The notes: generated by a model from the sequence alone, not told the origin. 64,000 nt of DNA from Lachnospiraceae bacterium (GCA_017437785.1 JAFRXH010000072.1:1-64000), one strand, 5' to 3'; shown: positions 1-9,651, counted from the first letter of the stretch. Program-made: numbers and translations.

Positions 1-1020
1 CCCAAAAAAAGCATATTAAGAACATTATTAAGTATCGTGACTGTCATTGCCGTGGTGATAGCAGCGGTACTTTTGGGAGCAGTATTGTATTTCAGGCTCC
101 CGGTGTCGGCATATTACGCGCATTCAACTGCCGGATTTGCCATACCTGACATACACAGAGGCTTCATTCCCCAGGGCCTGGCCCTTGACACCGGGAGTGA
201 CTGTTTTTTTATTACCGGTTATATGAAAGATAAGAGTGCATCTCCTGTTTATATGGTAGACCGCACGACTGAGAGATGTGTAAAAAAGCTTCTGATGCAG
301 GATACGGACGGAAGTGACTTCCACGGCCATGCGGGCGGCATTACGGTACATGGGGATCATATCTATGTTACCGGCGGCGGAAAGTCATGTCTGTATGTTT
401 TTAATTATATAGATGCCATAAAAGCCACTGACGGGGAACGTATCAAATGCATAGGGACTTTTCCCATGCCTGATGATATGAGTGTAGCATATACTGCTTC
501 CGACGAAGATGTGATATATGCGGGGGAGTTTTACAGGGAAGCCAACTACCCGACAGATGAGAGCCATAAGCTGACTACAGCTGCAGGGGACTATAACCAG
601 GCACTGATATTTGCATATCATTTTTCGGATGATGATGACGCGCTGTTTGGCATTGAGCGCGAACCTTTTGAGGTGTATTCAGTGACGGATCTGGTACAGG
701 GCATGGATACATATAACGGACAGATATATCTGTCAACATCTTATAGCGTTGATTTTTCACATATATTTGTATATGATAAACCGCATAGCACGAAGGAGCT
801 TGATATCGCGGGTATGACGCTTCCGCTTTATGAGCTGGATCGCTCCGTGCTGGTAAAGGACTGTAAGTTCCCGCCTATGTCGGAAGAGATAGTATGTGCC
901 GGCGGACGGATATATACGATGTGTGAGTCGGCGTCCGATAAATATATATTCGGAAAGCTGACAGGAGCTGCAAAGTGTTATTCCACCGATATCGATGCTT
1001 ATATCGGTGATCAGAAATAG
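1..1020 (+). CDS. membrane-anchored propeller-like protein, 5' end cut by window
   Basis: The reading frame is open from base 1. A GTG at 37 would be an internal start, but the codons before it (P-K-K-S-I-L-R-T-L-L) make a positively charged flank to the hydrophobic run TVIAVVIAAVLLGAVLYF, so the real start is probably just upstream of the window. After one N-terminal membrane segment there are about 300 extracytoplasmic residues with recurring short beta-strand patterns (DRTTERCVKKLL, HGHAGGITVHGDHIYVTGGG, GMDTYNGQIYLSTSY) that suggest a beta-propeller-like fold. I see no catalytic motif and do not recognise the family firmly. It lies 30 bp before the MoxR operon on the same strand, so co-transcription is possible. 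Confidence 0.6.
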   Translation, partial: PKKSILRTLLSIVTVIAVVIAAVLLGAVLYFRLPVSAYYAHSTAGFAIPDIHRGFIPQGLALDTGSDCFFITGYMKDKSASPVYMVDRTTERCVKKLLMQDTDGSDFHGHAGGITVHGDHIYVTGGGKSCLYVFNYIDAIKATDGERIKCIGTFPMPDDMSVAYTASDEDVIYAGEFYREANYPTDESHKLTTAAGDYNQALIFAYHFSDDDDALFGIEREPFEVYSVTDLVQGMDTYNGQIYLSTSYSVDFSHIFVYDKPHSTKELDIAGMTLPLYELDRSVLVKDCKFPPMSEEIVCAGGRIYTMCESASDKYIFGKLTGAAKCYSTDIDAYIGDQK

Positions 1021-1050
1021 AAAACTATTTATGCGCAGGAGGCAATGATA

Positions 1051-2052
1051 ATGCAGAATGGTATGAACATCGCTGCTGAAGACATGAGCTGGTCTCAGCA
1101 GGCTTTGGCAAAGCTGGATTCCTTTTTTTCATCGAGAGTGATAGGGCAGAAGAATCTTGAAAGAGCGCTTGTGGCAGCCCTGCTGGGAGACGGACATGTC
1201 CTTATCGAATCGGTACCCGGACTTGCCAAGACCACAGCGGCCAGAGCAGTGGCTGATGCCGTAAACGGACAGTTTTCCAGGATCCAGTGTACGCCGGATC
1301 TGCTGCCCAGCGATATTATCGGTACGCAGATATACAGACAGGACAGCGGCAGTTTCGAGACCGTGCTGGGCCCGGTATTTGCCAATTTCGTACTTTTAGA
1401 CGAGATAAACCGCTCCAGTGCCAAGACGCAGAGCGCAATGCTTGAGGCAATGGCTGAGAGACGGGTGACCATCGGCGGTACCTCCTATCCCATGCCGGAG
1501 GATGTCTTTATCGTGATAGCTACCCAGAACCCTATCGAGCAGGAAGGTACGTATCCCTTATCCGAGGCTCAGTCGGACCGTTTTATGATAAAGGAAACCC
1601 TGTACTATCCCGCAGCGGGCGAGGATCTGCAGATCCTTAACCTTTTTGAGAACAGGAGCAGACAGAGGAATGTGCAGGCTTCTCCTGTCCTGGAAATAAA
1701 GGATGTGGCCAGGCTGCAGCGTATCACCGAGGCTGTTTACTGCGACGATTCGGTAAAGCAATATATCTCATCGGTGGTCACGGCAACGAGAAATGCCGAC
1801 AATGTACTGCCTAACGAGCTGAAAGGATATGTCAGATTAGGCGCCAGCCCCAGAGCGATGATCGCTTTCCTCAAGATGGGCAAGGCCGAGGCACTTATGC
1901 AGGGCAGGGCGTATGTAACGCCCGATGACATCAAGAATTCGGCTTATGCCGTACTGCGTCACCGCATCGCCCTTAGATATACGGCTGCGGCAGATAACGT
2001 TACCACCGATATCATCATCAATCATCTGTTGAATGCGATCCCTACTCCCTGA
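1051..2052 (+). CDS. MoxR-family AAA+ ATPase
   Basis: MoxR-type AAA+ chaperone ATPase, thought to remodel or activate the VWA proteins encoded with it. Visible motifs are a Walker A variant (SVPGLAKTTAARAVA), Walker B (FVLLDEINRSSAKTQSAMLEAM), sensor 1 (FIVIATQNPIEQEGTYPLSEAQSDRF) and a C-terminal lid with the GASPRA motif. The length of about 330 residues is normal for the family. Two ATGs are in frame, at 1045 and 1051. The AGGAGG at 1037-1042 sits 8 nt before 1051 but only 2 nt before 1045, so 1051 is preferred. It is the first gene of a tightly packed operon running to 6435. Confidence 0.93.
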   Translation: MQNGMNIAAEDMSWSQQALAKLDSFFSSRVIGQKNLERALVAALLGDGHVLIESVPGLAKTTAARAVADAVNGQFSRIQCTPDLLPSDIIGTQIYRQDSGSFETVLGPVFANFVLLDEINRSSAKTQSAMLEAMAERRVTIGGTSYPMPEDVFIVIATQNPIEQEGTYPLSEAQSDRFMIKETLYYPAAGEDLQILNLFENRSRQRNVQASPVLEIKDVARLQRITEAVYCDDSVKQYISSVVTATRNADNVLPNELKGYVRLGASPRAMIAFLKMGKAEALMQGRAYVTPDDIKNSAYAVLRHRIALRYTAAADNVTTDIIINHLLNAIPTP

Positions 2053-2064
2053 TGAGGTAAAGCC

Positions 2065-2967
2065 ATGACGCAGATAAAAAAGAAAACCGGGCGGATCAGA
2101 CCGGATTACGAAACGCTTAACGCCCTTAGCGCGCGGATACGTTTTAAACATTACAGCCGTTCAAGTTCGGTTGCTGACGGGGCGTTCCCTTCGGTATTCA
2201 GGGGTCAGAGCATGGAATTTGAGGACTTAAGACCCTATGTCCCCGGAGATAACCTGCGCGATATGGACTGGAAGGCGTCTTCCAGATCCGGCATGCCCAT
2301 GGTCAGGAACTATGTGGCGGACAAGCGCAAGCAGATCATCTTTATGGCGGATACGGGAAAGACCATGCGCGGTATCATGCCGGACGGAACAGACAAGAGG
2401 GAATGCAGCATACTGACCATCGCCTCGGCAGCATATCTGGCGGGCAGGAGCGGTGCGGACTACTGCATACTTTCCGGCAAAGACTGGAGGAGCAGGATCG
2501 GGAGATTCGGAAGCGGCCCTGCATACCTTGAGGAGGGTATGGCAGCGCTTCAGGATGAAGTATTCGGCAGGGAAGTCTATGATCCGGCCGCGCGCCTTGA
2601 CGCCATACTTGATGCTCCGCTTAAAGGAGTGGCTATCTGTCTGGTGACGGATATGAAGGGCCTGATCGATATCCCGGAGAGGATACTGCGCACAGCCGCT
2701 GCAGAGCGGGAGTTTTATGTGTTTGAGATAACGGACACGGGCCTTGATAAGAAGAATTATTTTGATGTGATGACGGACCGGGTGATCCCTGAGTTCATAA
2801 GCAGGAGCAGGGGGCTTTCGGCCGCGATATGGAAGAAACAGACGGAGTATCAGGCACAGGTACGCAGCAAGCTCAGAAGATGCGGCGTTTACTATGCGTA
2901 TCTTGAGAGCAGGAAGGAGATACCTGAGACTGTGACCTCTGTACTGAACGGGGAGATAACTGACTGA
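2065..2967 (+). CDS. DUF58 domain protein
   Basis: DUF58 proteins nearly always accompany MoxR ATPases and carry a VWA-like fold. The hallmark block is here: FRGQSMEFEDLRPYVPGDNLRDMDWKASSR (approximate residues 48-78), followed by the beta-strand IIFMADTGKTM. The D-x-G-K-T sequence replaces a canonical DxSxS MIDAS, so metal binding is uncertain. It starts 12 bp after the MoxR stop, and its TGA overlaps the next ATG by 1 nt (TGATG), which indicates translational coupling. Likely cytoplasmic, as no signal or membrane segment is visible. The biochemical role is unknown in the family. Confidence 0.9.
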   Translation: MTQIKKKTGRIRPDYETLNALSARIRFKHYSRSSSVADGAFPSVFRGQSMEFEDLRPYVPGDNLRDMDWKASSRSGMPMVRNYVADKRKQIIFMADTGKTMRGIMPDGTDKRECSILTIASAAYLAGRSGADYCILSGKDWRSRIGRFGSGPAYLEEGMAALQDEVFGREVYDPAARLDAILDAPLKGVAICLVTDMKGLIDIPERILRTAAAEREFYVFEITDTGLDKKNYFDVMTDRVIPEFISRSRGLSAAIWKKQTEYQAQVRSKLRRCGVYYAYLESRKEIPETVTSVLNGEITD

Positions 2968-3464
2968 TGAAATATACGGTTAAATTACAGGAAGCCGCAT
3001 GGGACAGGCTGTTCTGGTTTTTGATAACAATCTTTATCCTGGCAGCCGGGATATTCTTCTTTACCATACTGATAGGCACTATCCGTAAAGTGCACGCCAT
3101 GCGCATCGCAAGGATGAAGGAGCTTAAGAAGAAGGTGGGACTTAAGAAGGTACCTGAATCGATAGAGAGCTTAAGACAGAAGGCTATTGAGAAACTTAGG
3201 TTTATCGAGAGCGAGCAGATGCAGGGAAGGATGAAGCCGCGTGAGGTATGCATAGGCATCAGTGCGGTCGTGAGGGAATTCCTTTCAAAAGCAGGAGGTT
3301 TAAACGCCGACTGTCAGACGCTTTCGGAGATAAGGCGCTGGAACAGGCCGGAAGTCGCAGAGTTTGTCGAAGCGATATACAGCGCGGAGTTTTCGCCCTT
3401 ATCGGTCAAAGACACCGGGAAGTATTTTAAGGACGCAGGAAGGCTGGTGGCGATATGGAGATAA
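2967..3464 (+). CDS. small single-pass membrane protein of the MoxR/VWA operon
   Basis: 165 residues. One membrane segment lies near residues 16-38 (FWFLITIFILAAGIFFFTILIGTI), followed by a basic stretch (MRIARMKELKKKVGLKK) and a helical cytoplasmic domain. In position and layout it matches the DUF4381-like or BatD-tail small anchors found between DUF58 and VWA genes in such operons. The conserved look of the block MKPREVCIGISAVVREFLSKAGG supports a domain that docks partner proteins, but that is inference. The start overlaps the previous stop by 1 nt and the end overlaps the next gene by 10 nt. Confidence 0.75.
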   Translation: MKYTVKLQEAAWDRLFWFLITIFILAAGIFFFTILIGTIRKVHAMRIARMKELKKKVGLKKVPESIESLRQKAIEKLRFIESEQMQGRMKPREVCIGISAVVREFLSKAGGLNADCQTLSEIRRWNRPEVAEFVEAIYSAEFSPLSVKDTGKYFKDAGRLVAIWR

Positions 3465-4618
3465 GTTTAAGAAGCCCGTCATCGGCATGGGCTACTGCGG
3501 CCATTGTGCTGATAGTGGCGCTGATCATACTTGTATACAGGATCATCCGCCTGCGCAAGAGCCTTAAGGATAAGGAGAAAAAAAGCTTTAAAGGCTATTC
3601 TGCCATGTGGATCGCATCGGAGCTCCCCTACTATAAGCGGAGATGGGTACTCTATATCCTCTTTAAGATCATCGGGATCGCAGGCCTGGTCACAAGCCTT
3701 CTGGCCGGGGCTTATCTGATGGGGCGGCCCAGTTATAACAAAAAGATAGATGCGGGAGTAAAGAGAAGGGATATCTATCTCTGCCTCGATGTTTCCTATT
3801 CGCTTTATGAGCTTAATTCGGACTTTGTTGAGAACCTTGAGGAAGTGGTAAGAGGTCTGGAAGGAGACAGGGTCGGGATCTCTATCTTTAATACCTCTAC
3901 GGTGGAATATATGCCGCTTACAACGGATATGAATTTCACCATAGACAAGCTGAGAGAACTTAAGGAATACTTTGTTCTTCAAAGGCAGTACATGCACTTT
4001 AAGGATGATAACCGTATCGGGGAAATGACAAACCAGGAGTACATGGATTTCCTGAATTCGCTGACGGAGCAGGAGCATGACGATTTCTCCGATCTGCTCT
4101 ATAAGCTGGATCTTATCGATAATCCCGTAACTTTGGATAATCAGGTAAAGGGAAGCTCCCTGATCGGCGAAGGACTGGCAAGCTGTCTGTTCAACTTTCC
4201 CTATCTGGGGGATTCGGAAAGAACAAGGGTTATCATAATGGTCACCGATAATGCCCAGGCAGAGCTTATGCCGCCTACAATAGAGCTGGCGGAGGCCACT
4301 GACATGTGTAAGAATAATGATGTGGCTGTATTCGGGATCTTTCCGCCCGCGGAGGCGTTGCGTGACCTGCAGCCCGGGCAGAACTTTGATAACTTAAGCA
4401 GTGATATGAGACAGAATATCAGAAAGACCGGCGGTGAATTCTATATTGTCGGTTCCGACTTTGATACACAGAACGTTATCAGCCAGATAAGGTCCCACGA
4501 AGCGATGCAGGTGGATGAGGTGAGCGTCAACAGACTGACGGACGATCCCGGCCGCGCCATTATGATCTGTATAATGGGGCTGGTTTTATTTGTGATAGCA
4601 AAGGGGGCGGGGACCTGA
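3455..4618 (+). CDS. VWA-domain membrane protein, BatA-like
   Basis: 387 residues. Two N-terminal membrane segments (about 11-29 and 63-83) and one at the C-terminus flank a von Willebrand A domain. The MIDAS motif is intact: D-V-S-Y-S in YLCLDVSYSLYELNSD, with GDRVGISIFNTS and the later RTRVIIMVTDNAQAE as core strands. The domain is predicted extracytoplasmic or membrane-proximal, as in BatA. An insertion between the core strands (about residues 165-230, acidic and helical) is longer than in typical BatA proteins. Its start lies inside the preceding gene, and its TGA overlaps the next ATG by 1 nt. Presumed client of the MoxR ATPase. Confidence 0.88.
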   Translation: MEISLRSPSSAWATAAIVLIVALIILVYRIIRLRKSLKDKEKKSFKGYSAMWIASELPYYKRRWVLYILFKIIGIAGLVTSLLAGAYLMGRPSYNKKIDAGVKRRDIYLCLDVSYSLYELNSDFVENLEEVVRGLEGDRVGISIFNTSTVEYMPLTTDMNFTIDKLRELKEYFVLQRQYMHFKDDNRIGEMTNQEYMDFLNSLTEQEHDDFSDLLYKLDLIDNPVTLDNQVKGSSLIGEGLASCLFNFPYLGDSERTRVIIMVTDNAQAELMPPTIELAEATDMCKNNDVAVFGIFPPAEALRDLQPGQNFDNLSSDMRQNIRKTGGEFYIVGSDFDTQNVISQIRSHEAMQVDEVSVNRLTDDPGRAIMICIMGLVLFVIAKGAGT

Positions 4619-5562
4619 TGAGATTTCAGCCGGTTGTACCAGTTGCAGTTCTTGTGATCCTGCTTGTGGTGCTTTTTATATTTTTACTGATAGGGGCGCT
4701 CAGAAACCATGGGAGCGTACTGCACAAGATAGTCACGATAATAGTGTCAGCACTGCTTTGTGCCTCGGTGGTCCCCATTGCTTTAAGACCCATGATAAAG
4801 AATAAGGATGTCCAATACGCCAGACCCAATCTGGATGTGCTGTTCGTACTGGATACGACCATGAGCATGTGGGCCGAGGATTACCAAAATGATAGCAGGA
4901 TGAACGGCGCCATAGAGACCATGGAATATATAATGGATGAAATGAACGGAAGCTCCTTTGCGCTGATCACATTCGGAAACAAGAGTGATATAAAGCTGCC
5001 CATCACCCCGGATGCCCAGTCCATAGATGATGCGATAAAGGCTATCCGTATCCCCGACAGGTGGCTGGCGGGAGGAACTTCCCTTAATTCTCCTTTTGAG
5101 AATATGGAGTACATGCTGGGCCATATGGGCAGGGAAGAGGGCCATGAACGTATCGTATTCTTCTTAAGCGACGGCGAGATCACCGTTGATGAGAAGCTGA
5201 TCGATTTTAATGATATGGCATCGATGATCGACGGCGGAGCGGTCCTTGGTTTTGGAACCAAAAAGGGAGCGACCATAACGGACGGATACGGAAATAAGAT
5301 CTATGATTATGATACTTTTTCGGATGCGGTAACATGCCTTGATATGGATTCGTTAAGCAAGCTGGCGGATTCGCTCGAGATCGACTGCATACAGATGTCG
5401 GACAAAAAGGATGTATCGGAAGTGATCGAAAAGGCCCTGGTGAATGCCGAGGAGATCATGGCGAACAGGGATGACCTGGATAATTACGATGATATCTATT
5501 ACATGTTTGTGCCGGGATTTATGATCCTGTTACTTGCGGTATTTCTTCTCTATAAGGAGTAA
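4618..5562 (+). CDS. VWA-domain membrane protein, BatB-like
   Basis: 314 residues. Two N-terminal membrane segments (about 6-27 and 38-60), a VWA domain from about residue 70, and a C-terminal membrane segment (YYMFVPGFMILLLAVFLLY). The MIDAS loop reads LFVLDTTMSMWAED, a D-x-T-x-S version of DxSxS, with a conserved downstream threonine region (LAGGTSLNSP) and the strand IVFFLSDGE. The arrangement is the usual BatB. It is translationally coupled to the BatA-like gene by a 1-nt overlap, and the next gene starts 6 bp after its stop behind an AAGGAG. Confidence 0.88.
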   Translation: MRFQPVVPVAVLVILLVVLFIFLLIGALRNHGSVLHKIVTIIVSALLCASVVPIALRPMIKNKDVQYARPNLDVLFVLDTTMSMWAEDYQNDSRMNGAIETMEYIMDEMNGSSFALITFGNKSDIKLPITPDAQSIDDAIKAIRIPDRWLAGGTSLNSPFENMEYMLGHMGREEGHERIVFFLSDGEITVDEKLIDFNDMASMIDGGAVLGFGTKKGATITDGYGNKIYDYDTFSDAVTCLDMDSLSKLADSLEIDCIQMSDKKDVSEVIEKALVNAEEIMANRDDLDNYDDIYYMFVPGFMILLLAVFLLYKE

Positions 5563-5568
5563 ACGCTG

Positions 5569-6435
5569 ATGGAATTTAACAGAAAAAAATATAATAAACT
5601 GATACTTTTGATGCTGGTGATGACCGTAGTGTGTCTGGCTGTCTTTGCATGCTTTGGAATATGCGGCACCAGACTGGGCTTAAACAGCTTCTATGTATTG
5701 ATGAGCAAAAAGGGTGAGTATCCCGTTGAGATCGAGGAGAAAGCAGCCGGGATAGGATTTATCGATAAATACATCACGACTTACAATCTGGCGAATGCGG
5801 AGTACAGCGACGGCGATTATGAAAAGGCCATGGATATGTATGAGCAGGTGCTGGATGATAACGTTACAGGAGACATAAAGGGCCGCTCGTGCATCAATCT
5901 GTCGCTCTCCCGCACAAAGACGATAGACTTTGACGATATCTATGACAGGTTTGAGGATTTTGAGGACGGAAAGGAAACTGACATATACGTACTGGCCGAC
6001 AAGATAAATAAGGCGATACACGTCCTTGAGCATGCAAAGAAAGATCTGGCAGATAACGGCTGCGTGGGAGAAGAGGATACGCTGGATCTGTCTATCCCGG
6101 AGAAAGAACTTAAAGAAGCAAGGAAGCTTGATTCGGATATCGATAAGGAGATAGAAGAATTAAAGGATATGCTTGAAAAACTCAAGCAGGCATCATCTGA
6201 CGGCGATTCCGGTGATCCCGGCGATAACAATGGCGGCGGCTCCGGGGAAGACGGGAATGCACAGCCCGCCGGCGGCGCACGTGAGGATGAGGTAAGGAGA
6301 TACTTGGAAGACCAGCAGACAAGGACCAAGGAAGAGCAGGAACAGACGCAGAACGATTATGACGGGCGGAATTACTGGTTAGGTAAGGATTGGGATTCCG
6401 GCAGCAGCAGCAGCACCAGTTCCAAACCGTGGTAA
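5569..6435 (+). CDS. TPR-containing membrane protein, BatC-like
   Basis: 288 residues. An N-terminal membrane segment (about 10-33) precedes one clear tetratricopeptide repeat (YNLANAEYSDGDYEKAMDMYEQVL) and a second, degenerate helical pair. A coiled-coil-like Glu/Lys/Leu stretch follows (about 170-205), then a Gly/Asp/Ser-rich disordered tail ending in SSSSTSSKPW. TPR proteins of this type (BatC) close MoxR/Bat operons. AAGGAG at 5554-5559 lies 9 nt before the ATG. Probably an assembly partner of the VWA proteins; the substrate of the whole complex is unknown. Confidence 0.8.
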   Translation: MEFNRKKYNKLILLMLVMTVVCLAVFACFGICGTRLGLNSFYVLMSKKGEYPVEIEEKAAGIGFIDKYITTYNLANAEYSDGDYEKAMDMYEQVLDDNVTGDIKGRSCINLSLSRTKTIDFDDIYDRFEDFEDGKETDIYVLADKINKAIHVLEHAKKDLADNGCVGEEDTLDLSIPEKELKEARKLDSDIDKEIEELKDMLEKLKQASSDGDSGDPGDNNGGGSGEDGNAQPAGGAREDEVRRYLEDQQTRTKEEQEQTQNDYDGRNYWLGKDWDSGSSSSTSSKPW

Positions 6436-6501
6436 GCCGACGCCCTGCCCATGATGGGGACGGTACACGCCCGGGCTTAAACGGTGCGTAAAGGAGATAA
6501 A

Positions 6502-7092
6502 TTGGAAATATATAATGTTGTGCAGATAACCGAAGCCGACTATGGCTGCGAAGAAACAGACAGATCCGCCCCCATGGCGCTGCTTAAGCTGGTATCGGGA
6601 GACGAAGAGCGGTACTTTGAGATAGCGGAAGCAGAGCTTGAAAAAAAGGGGATAAGTGAAGGAAAACGCGTGGTATTTACGCCTGAAGGCAGTCTGCTTA
6701 AGTACGTAAGGGTAGTGGCCGCCGTGATCAGGAAGGAAGATAAGATATTTGCCACGGCCAGAGGCTATGGCGGATACAAGGGCTGGTGGGAATTCCCCGG
6801 AGGAAAGATCGAAGAGGGAGAGACACCGCAGCAGGCGCTGGTGCGCGAGATACGCGAAGAGCTTACGGCAGAGATAGAAGTTGATGATCTGATAAGGACC
6901 ATAGAATATGATTATCCGGAGTTCCACCTGTCGATGGACTGCTTCTGGGCACAGGTAGTATCGGGGCAGCTTAAGCTGAAGGAGGCGGAGGATGCAAAGT
7001 GGCTTGATGCGGATAATATGGATGAGCTTAAATGGCTGCCCGCGGATCTTATGCTCATCGCTGATATAAAGAAAGGCATCAGACTGGCTTAA
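6502..7092 (+). CDS. NUDIX hydrolase, MutT-like, with extra N-terminal domain
   Basis: Hydrolyses a nucleoside diphosphate-X substrate, most likely an oxidised or non-canonical (d)NTP. The NUDIX box is seen in the second half (GGKIEEGETPQQALVREIREEL, conserved REIREE core), preceded by the WWEFPGG typical of MutT-like dNTP pyrophosphohydrolases. The residue after EEL that is usually Gly is Ala. A TTG at 6502 is chosen because AAGGAG (6491-6496) precedes it by 5 nt; an in-frame GTG at 6484 lacks any site. About 65 N-terminal residues precede the NUDIX fold and are not recognised. It lies 66 bp after the Bat-like operon. Confidence 0.87.
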   Translation: MEIYNVVQITEADYGCEETDRSAPMALLKLVSGDEERYFEIAEAELEKKGISEGKRVVFTPEGSLLKYVRVVAAVIRKEDKIFATARGYGGYKGWWEFPGGKIEEGETPQQALVREIREELTAEIEVDDLIRTIEYDYPEFHLSMDCFWAQVVSGQLKLKEAEDAKWLDADNMDELKWLPADLMLIADIKKGIRLA

Positions 7093-7104
7093 GCATGGCT
7101 TTAG

Positions 7105-7113
7105 TGTTATAAT
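7105..7113 (+). promoter_or_regulatory. extended -10 element of the hybrid kinase gene
   Basis: A perfect extended -10 (TG at 7105-7106, one base, TATAAT at 7108-7113). The first base of the ATG at 7120 lies 7 nt after the hexamer, where transcription would start. No convincing -35 is seen 17 bp upstream, which is common for extended -10 promoters, and no ribosome binding site is visible before the ATG. Confidence 0.6.
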
Positions 7114-7119
7114 GGGTAC

Positions 7120-9651
7120 ATGAAAAGGATTTATATCATCATTATCAACATACTGATCATGCTGGGCATAGTGGTCTTTGTGGTGCTCTATTCCGGAGCT
7201 GCTAACAGGGCCTCTTACCGCAGGCAGATAGAATACTTTGAGAATACGACGATCGCCATGGAGCAGGTGACGGAGAATTACCTTGAAGGCGAGCAGGGTA
7301 TATGCGATATATGGGCACAGTATATATGCAGCAGGGATATGACCATGGAAGAGGCCGCAGCATATATACGCTCTTCACATGTGCTTACGAATACATCGGC
7401 GCATATCGTAGCAGCTGATACGCTTATGGGGCTCTCCACACGCCCCAGACAGGGAACGGCGGATGACTATGAGGTTTCCTACGAGCGTGTCGGTCTTTGG
7501 GATAACCCGGACTGGATCGATCCCATCGGACAGTCGGTCAATATAACGCGCGCCTATACCAATCCGCTTAACGGCGAGCAGTCACTTGCGTTCTGCAATA
7601 ATATCACCCTGCATGACCCGGACAGTGAAGGGGGCGTGGCAGCAGTGCTTCTGCGCGTGGTACCGGTATCGGCGCTGGAGCAGAAATGGGTATTCCCCCA
7701 GACAGAGCTTGAAAACGCCGAGCTGTCGATGATAGACGGCAGCGGCGATTATATCTTAAAAGGCTACGGCTTTAAGAACTCCGGTTTTTTTGAATTCTAC
7801 AAATCTTACAATCAGACGGATCCCGAATCATCAAAGGAACTGTTCGACAGGATCACTTCATCGACAGGCTCGATATCAATGATCAATTCTCACGGGCAGG
7901 AGTGCATACTGGCCTTCACGCCCGTATCGTCATCTTCGGGCTGGTCGCTGCTGGGCATGGTGCCGGCAGAGGATCTTAATGTGGAGAGCAGGAACTACCT
8001 TCTCACCGGCGTGGTATTTACCAGCCTGCTGATCCTTTTCCTCTGCGATACGATCTATATGCGCTATCTATACAGGCGCCTTCAGACCACCGCCAGGGAA
8101 GCGGAATCGGCAAATAAAGCCAAGACCGATTTCCTCTCTACCATGTCGCACGATATCCGTACGCCCATGAACGCCATCATCGGTCTTACGGCCATAACGG
8201 AAAAGAACCTGTCCGATACGCAGTCCACGGCGGAAAACTTAAGAAAGATAAGCCTGGCCGGCAATCACCTGCTCACGCTGATAAACGACATCTTAGACAT
8301 TTCAAAGGTGGAAAGCGGAAAGTTCAAGCTCAATCCCATAACCTTCTCTATCGTGGAGACGGTCGAAAATCTCGTAAATATCTCACAGCCCATGATAAAG
8401 GAAAAGAATATAGAATTCAGCTTCCATATTAACCGTATGGAAACCGAATACCTATATGCGGACCGTCTGCGCTTAAACCAGATCTATATAAACATCCTTT
8501 CAAACGCCATCAAATACACGCAGCCCGGCGGAAAAGTCAGCGTGGAGATGCGTGAGGAAAAGAGCGATAAGGAAGGCTGCATCAGGCTCAGCTATATCGT
8601 GGCCGATACGGGCATAGGCATGAGCCCGGAGTACATGGCCGATATGTACCAGCCTTTTTCGCGCCAGGTGGACAGCCGCGTAAACAGCATACAGGGCACC
8701 GGCCTGGGCCTGGCCATCACCAAACAGATGGTGGAGCTGTTTGACGGGACCATCGACTGCGTTAGCGAGCGGGGCAAGGGCACGAAGTTTAGCGTGGTGC
8801 TGGATATCCCCGTAGCCGACAGGCAGCGGGAAGATATGCAGCTTGATCCCGTGGATATACTGATAGTTGATGATGACGAGACCCTGCTTACGACCGCGGC
8901 GGATACGCTCAAATCCCTGGGCGCGTCTGTTGAGCAGGCATCGGGCGGCCTTGAAGCCCTGGGCATGATAGAGCACAGACATCTTTCCGGACAGGATTAC
9001 AATATAATCATAGTCGACTGGAAGATGCCGGAAATAGACGGGCTGGAGACTGTCAGGCGCATACGATCGGAGATAGATACAAAGGTCCCTATCCTGCTCA
9101 TCTCCGCTTACGACTGGTCGGAAATAGAAGATGATGCAAAAGCTGCGGGAGCGAACGGCTTTATCAGCAAGCCGCTGTTTCGTTCAACGCTCTATGATAA
9201 GATAAACGATCTGATGGGGAAAGAGTCCGCATCGGGCGAGCCGGAGGATGATTATTCGGATCTTAAGGGCCTTAACATACTGGTGGCCGAGGATAATGAT
9301 ATCAACTGGGAGATAATATCCGCCATGCTGTCCATGTTTGGAGTGAGCAGCGAGCGCGCCGAAAACGGCAGCGTGTGCGTTGATATGATGAGCAGGGCGG
9401 AGGAGGGCAAATATCTGCTGATCTTTATGGATGTGCAGATGCCCAAGATGAACGGTCTGGACGCGACCAGGGCGATACGTAAACTGAAGGATCCCTGGGC
9501 GGCGTCAATACCTATCGTTGCTATGACGGCGGATGCATTCTCCGAAAATATCACTGAATGCCTGGATGCGGGGATGAACGGGCATATTGCCAAGCCCATA
9601 GATGTTAAACTGGTTATCAAAGAAATACGCAGGATAAAGGAAGGAAAGTGA
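7120..9651 (+). CDS. hybrid sensor histidine kinase with two receiver domains
   Basis: 843 residues. Order: membrane segment 1 (about 4-24), an extracytoplasmic sensor of about 265 residues (Cache-like by position), membrane segment 2 (about 292-312), a short coiled linker, a HisKA domain with phospho-acceptor His near residue 344 (FLSTMSHDIRTPMNAIIGLT), and HATPase (N-box NILSNAIKYT, G1 DTGIGMS, G2 GTGLGLAI). Two receiver domains follow: one with IVDDDE and acceptor Asp in IIIVDWKMPEIDG, the other with VAEDND and LIFMDVQMPKMNG. No Hpt or output domain is present, so a partner phosphotransferase must be elsewhere. The stop overlaps the next start (GTGA), coupling it to a solute-binding lipoprotein that may be its ligand receptor. 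Confidence 0.93.
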   Translation: MKRIYIIIINILIMLGIVVFVVLYSGAANRASYRRQIEYFENTTIAMEQVTENYLEGEQGICDIWAQYICSRDMTMEEAAAYIRSSHVLTNTSAHIVAADTLMGLSTRPRQGTADDYEVSYERVGLWDNPDWIDPIGQSVNITRAYTNPLNGEQSLAFCNNITLHDPDSEGGVAAVLLRVVPVSALEQKWVFPQTELENAELSMIDGSGDYILKGYGFKNSGFFEFYKSYNQTDPESSKELFDRITSSTGSISMINSHGQECILAFTPVSSSSGWSLLGMVPAEDLNVESRNYLLTGVVFTSLLILFLCDTIYMRYLYRRLQTTAREAESANKAKTDFLSTMSHDIRTPMNAIIGLTAITEKNLSDTQSTAENLRKISLAGNHLLTLINDILDISKVESGKFKLNPITFSIVETVENLVNISQPMIKEKNIEFSFHINRMETEYLYADRLRLNQIYINILSNAIKYTQPGGKVSVEMREEKSDKEGCIRLSYIVADTGIGMSPEYMADMYQPFSRQVDSRVNSIQGTGLGLAITKQMVELFDGTIDCVSERGKGTKFSVVLDIPVADRQREDMQLDPVDILIVDDDETLLTTAADTLKSLGASVEQASGGLEALGMIEHRHLSGQDYNIIIVDWKMPEIDGLETVRRIRSEIDTKVPILLISAYDWSEIEDDAKAAGANGFISKPLFRSTLYDKINDLMGKESASGEPEDDYSDLKGLNILVAEDNDINWEIISAMLSMFGVSSERAENGSVCVDMMSRAEEGKYLLIFMDVQMPKMNGLDATRAIRKLKDPWAASIPIVAMTADAFSENITECLDAGMNGHIAKPIDVKLVIKEIRRIKEGK

